A stretch of DNA of 10,461 nucleotides from an uncultured Angelakisella sp. (lineage in GTDB: Bacteria; Bacillota; Clostridia; Oscillospirales; Ruminococcaceae). The notes under the pieces were generated by a model. The model saw only the letters and a list, made by a program, of their open reading frames with translations, had not been told where the DNA came from and ran no database searches. The stretch's first letter is position 1. Every line of letters begins with the position of its first letter. This document shows positions 8,281 to 10,461 of this stretch, in pieces. Location of the stretch: assembly GCA_910585525.1 (NCBI GenBank), contig CAJUFR010000067.1, forward strand, positions 1 through 10,461, written 5' to 3'. A program made the position numbers and the translations under genes.

Positions 8281-9120
8281 TTACTCTTGTTTTTCTTCTT
8301 GCGGTTGGAACAAGCGGCAGAGCCACTGGCGGTCGTCCACCATGGAGAAGCCGAACACCGTCTGGTCGTTGTAGTCCACGTTCATCCGCAGGTACCGGGG
8401 GGCGCCGTCCTCTGGGGGCAGTTCGTAAAAGTACCAGATGTTCACGGCGCAGGGTTCCCCGAACCGCTCCACAAAGTCATCGTAGGTCTTTTCCCCGCCG
8501 GCAAGGAAGGCCTCCACCTCGTCCAGGTCCAAAGGGGCCTGTGGCGGGGTGTACTTATAGGCTCTCCCCTCGATGGCCCGGACCTGGCAGTCCAGGGTCC
8601 GCTCCGCATAGACATCCAGCCCGTCGGTAGGGGGGATATCCCAGTCGTCGTAGTGGACGCCGCAGAACTCCTGGGCGGTAAAGAACCGGATACGGGTGAC
8701 CCCCACCTTTTCCGGGTCGCTGTTCTGGTACATCAGGCCCAGCCAGCACCAGTAGTCCTCCCCGCCGGAAAAAGCGTGGATGGTGCAGTTGGCGGTGTTG
8801 GTATAGCTGCCGCCGACACGTTCCTTGTACCCGCCGTCGTCCTCCCAGTCATACCAGGTGGTGGGGCCGGGGTAGACCGCCATCAGTTTTTCGATCTGCT
8901 CCGGCAGGTCGGGGTCCCGCTCCAGGATATCGGGGGAAAAGAGGGCCCTTACCCCCTCCCCGTCCCGGGCGTCCAGGGCGGCAAAGAGGCCGTCCACCGC
9001 CTCCCCCAGGGCTTTCCGCTCCCCGGAGACATCCAGCACCCGCCCGCCCCCGGGGGCGCACCCCGCCAGGCAGAGGGCCAGGGCCAAAAGGAGAGCAGCG
9101 ATTGTCCATCCCGTTCGCAT
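8281..9120 (-). CDS. Putative lipoprotein of unknown function (possibly DUF5104-like)
   Basis: This 279-residue protein is exported and lipid-anchored: MRTG, a hydrophobic stretch, then the lipobox LAGC with lipidated C21. The mature part starts with a helical segment (ALGEAVDGLFAALDARDGEGVRALFSPDIL) like those of small NTF2-like or DUF5104-type lipoproteins of Clostridia. It continues with an acidic, aromatic-rich domain (WYDWEDDGGY, YWCWLGLMYQN, VNIWYFYEL). The two halves may be separate domains split around residue 190. No catalytic motif is recognised. The DUF5104 resemblance is from memory of the pattern and needs a profile search. It starts 5 bp after uppP with only a weak ribosome binding site (GTGGGG), suggesting coupled translation, and ends 11 bp before spoIIIE. 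A surface role during envelope growth or sporulation is a guess from context only. Confidence 0.85.
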   Translation of the reverse strand: MRTGWTIAALLLALALCLAGCAPGGGRVLDVSGERKALGEAVDGLFAALDARDGEGVRALFSPDILERDPDLPEQIEKLMAVYPGPTTWYDWEDDGGYKERVGGSYTNTANCTIHAFSGGEDYWCWLGLMYQNSDPEKVGVTRIRFFTAQEFCGVHYDDWDIPPTDGLDVYAERTLDCQVRAIEGRAYKYTPPQAPLDLDEVEAFLAGGEKTYDDFVERFGEPCAVNIWYFYELPPEDGAPRYLRMNVDYNDQTVFGFSMVDDRQWLCRLFQPQEEKQE

Positions 9121-9125
9121 CTTTG

Positions 9126-10031
9126 TTACCCCACTGTCACGATGACGGAAAAGAGGGTGTTTGCCAGGTAGTTCTGGATGGCGTGGCCGGTGAAGTGCTC
9201 GGCGATGCCGGTGCCCAGCACCAGCACCCCCAGGATGAGGGTGTACCAGGCGAAGATGCCGAACTTATCGGAACTGACGATATATTTCACCAGCTTGATG
9301 GAGAGGAGGCCGGACACCGCCGCCACCGCCATCCCCACCAAAGCGGGACCGATGGGGATGCCCAACTCCCCCGCCTGGATGACGTCCTTCAGGTCCAGCA
9401 GCCCCGCCGCCAGGATGGCGGGCAGCCCCAGGATGAAGGAGTAGGTGACGGCAAAACTCCGGTCCAGCCCCATCAGCAGCCCGGCGGAGACGGTGGAACC
9501 GGACCGGGAGATCCCCGGCAGGGTGGCAAAAAGCTGGGCTGTCCCGATGGCCGCCGCGTCCCCGGCGGTCATGCTGCGGGCGGTCTTGATCCCCTTCACT
9601 GCCTTGTCGGCCAGGGTGAGGAGCAGGGCGGTGATCAGGAAGAAGCAGCCCTCGGCGATGATGCTGTTGTCGGTGGAAAAGCCCTTGATGAGGTCCTGGA
9701 CAAAGGGCACCACCAGCAGCGGCAGGCAGGAGAGGACCAGGAAATAGAGCATCCGCCGGTAGGGCCGGGGGTACCCCCGGAACAGCTTGCCGGTGAAGAG
9801 GTCGGTGAAGATGGAAAGGAACTCGATAAGCAGCTGCCAGACGGTGGGCCAGAAGGCGATGAGCACCGCCAGCAGGGTGCCGAAGTGGAGCATGACAGAA
9901 AAGAGCAGCGAGCCCTCGGAACTGGTGCCGGTGAAGTACTGGTAGAGGGAGAGGTGGCCGGAACTGGAGACCGGCAGGAACTCGGTGAACCCCTGGATGA
10001 GGCCCTGGATGACGGCGCTGAGATAGGACAT
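9126..10031 (-). CDS. uppP: Undecaprenyl-diphosphatase (UppP/BacA family)
   Basis: This 301-residue multi-pass membrane enzyme converts undecaprenyl diphosphate to the monophosphate, recycling the lipid carrier for peptidoglycan and other wall polymers; overproduction gives bacitracin resistance in other bacteria. Both family signatures are present: QGFTEFLPVSSSGHL (residues 13-27, with E17 and H26) and LPGISRSGSTVSAGLLMGL (171-189, with R176). About eight hydrophobic segments fill the rest, and the length is slightly over the usual 265-290. The first glutamate of the E. coli motif is glutamine here (Q13), common in Gram-positive members. The start has GGAGG 10 bp upstream. It is the first gene of an operon with the lipoprotein and spoIIIE. 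Its leader contains two hairpins (10054-10071, 10086-10102). Confidence 0.97.
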   Translation of the reverse strand: MSYLSAVIQGLIQGFTEFLPVSSSGHLSLYQYFTGTSSEGSLLFSVMLHFGTLLAVLIAFWPTVWQLLIEFLSIFTDLFTGKLFRGYPRPYRRMLYFLVLSCLPLLVVPFVQDLIKGFSTDNSIIAEGCFFLITALLLTLADKAVKGIKTARSMTAGDAAAIGTAQLFATLPGISRSGSTVSAGLLMGLDRSFAVTYSFILGLPAILAAGLLDLKDVIQAGELGIPIGPALVGMAVAAVSGLLSIKLVKYIVSSDKFGIFAWYTLILGVLVLGTGIAEHFTGHAIQNYLANTLFSVIVTVG

Positions 10032-10140
10032 AGTATGTATCCTCCTTGCTGCGCTCCCGTTTCCCCGGGAGGGCGGTGTATTAGGACGGGCGGGGGGCCC
10101 GTTTGTTAACAGATAAAACGAGGGGGGAGGGGGTGGGGCG
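10032..10140 (-). promoter_or_regulatory. uppP leader and possible promoter region with hairpins
   Basis: On the minus strand a candidate -35 TTAACA (near 10106-10101) and a candidate -10 (CCTAAT or TAATAC near 10085-10078) are present, but both are imperfect and their spacing (18-20 bp) is not ideal, so the promoter is tentative. Between them sits a perfect 6 bp hairpin with arms ACGGGC and GCCCGT (10086-10102). A second hairpin, CTCCCG/CGGGAG with a GGGAAA loop, lies at about 10054-10071 just ahead of the ribosome binding site GGAGG. Upstream, 10122-10138 is almost pure G on the plus strand. Confidence 0.4.
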
Positions 10141-10150
10141 TCAGGTTTTC

Positions 10151-10225
10151 CTTTTTTTGTCTCGTTTCTTTCTGGGCACGTTCCTTTCTGTTCCCTTTTT
10201 GGGGCTCGTTCCTTTCCTGCCTTTT
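10151..10225 (+). repeat. Pyrimidine-rich tract with three short direct repeats
   Basis: The plus strand is almost entirely C and T with scattered G. It contains CTCGTTTCTTTCTG (10161-10174), CACGTTCCTTTCTG (10177-10190) and CTCGTTCCTTTCCTG (10205-10219), which differ by one to three bases. Spacing between copies is irregular (16 and 28 bp), so it is not a CRISPR or simple tandem array. There is no open frame with a ribosome binding site. Confidence 0.5.
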
Positions 10226-10240
10226 TCTGTTATTTTATGA

Positions 10241-10263
10241 GGCATCTCTTCGAGCGCCTCGCC
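10241..10263 (+). repeat. REP-like 23 bp dispersed repeat, copy C
   Basis: This is the best-formed copy: the outer arms GAGGC (10239-10243) and GCCTC (10256-10260) pair around an inner CTC-ttc-GAG hairpin. It matches the copies at 5529-5551 and, inverted, at 3-25. The AT-rich lead-in (ATTTTATGA) is partly shared too. It directly precedes the structured block at 10272-10461. Confidence 0.72.
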
Positions 10264-10271
10264 GGCGGGGC

Positions 10272-10461
10272 CCTTCTTTCTGTATCGACAGAAAGAAGGC
10301 AAAGAGCGACCAGGGCTGCGCCCTGGACCCGGACGGCCAAAGGCGTCGGTCGCTGTGTTTCGGACCCTTTGACGCCGCCCAGTCCGCTTGGACCAGAGTG
10401 CTACGTGGCGCCATGATAGATGTCAACCCAGCCACTCAATGCTTGGTTGGGCGGCTGCAAG
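10272..10461 (+). other. Highly self-complementary non-coding block reaching the window edge
   Basis: No convincing gene is present. A perfect 12 bp hairpin with loop ATCG (10272-10299) is followed by a branched arrangement: AGCGACC (10305-10311) pairs with GGTCGCT (10348-10354) around the hairpins AGGGC-tgc-GCCCT (10312-10324) and GACG-g-CC-aaa-GG-CGTC (10332-10347). A competing pairing joins GGCGTC (10342-10347) to GACGCC (10371-10376) with GGTC/GACC inside. Further small palindromes are GTCC-gctt-GGAC (10382-10393) and TGGCGCCA (10406-10413). It could be a structured RNA, a dispersed repeat or the end of a mobile element; the window cuts it off. Confidence 0.5.

Noticed and set aside
5348..8374. 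Very long open frame on the plus strand (about 1008 codons) opposite spoIIIE
   Set aside because: It is antisense to a clear FtsK/SpoIIIE gene. The product is low-complexity (Gly, His, Leu, Asp runs) with no family resemblance, and such frames arise by codon bias in GC-rich genes.
10151..10225. Possible CRISPR array
   Set aside because: There are only three degenerate repeats with unequal spacing and no unique spacers of constant length.
10235..10435. 66-codon minus-strand frame at the right end
   Set aside because: It runs through the hairpins and the REP-like repeat and has no ribosome binding site or recognisable domain.

Overview
The window looks like a piece of chromosome from a GC-rich, spore-forming member of the Clostridia, most likely an Oscillospiraceae-type gut anaerobe. 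This is inferred from a cotJABC spore-coat operon, a SpoIIIE/FtsK translocase, a T-box riboswitch, AGGAGG-type ribosome binding sites and GC-rich codon use. I cannot name a species.

Left part (1-3802, minus strand). A compact gene cluster reads right to left: two small YCII-family genes in tandem, alaS (alanyl-tRNA synthetase) and a HIT-family (HinT-like) hydrolase. Gaps are 12 to 26 bp, and a strong intrinsic terminator closes the cluster at 86-125. Middle part (3999-5114, plus strand). cotJA, cotJB and cotJC (manganese-catalase fold) form a tight operon of spore-coat genes. It is divergent from the YCII/alaS cluster across a 196 bp, very GC-rich spacer.

The most notable non-coding element is at 5169-5478 on the minus strand: a consensus sigma-A promoter followed by a complete T-box riboswitch. 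Its specifier reads GCC (alanine), and its T-box bulge fits a tRNA with discriminator base A, as in tRNA-Ala. It points towards alaS, the gene such an element normally controls, but it is separated from the cluster by the whole cotJABC operon on the other strand. Either alaS is expressed through a long leader antisense to the cotJ genes, or the riboswitch has been cut off from its gene. The T-box terminator hairpin has a T-run on both sides, so it can also serve as the cotJABC terminator.

Right part (5552-10031, minus strand). uppP (undecaprenyl-diphosphatase), a small secreted lipoprotein of unknown function and spoIIIE/ftsK form a second operon with 5 and 11 bp gaps. Upstream of uppP (10032-10461) there is no gene. 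That stretch holds hairpins, a pyrimidine-rich tract with short direct repeats, one of three copies in this window of a 23 bp REP-like repeat (3-25, 5529-5551, 10241-10263), and a highly self-complementary block that runs to the window edge.
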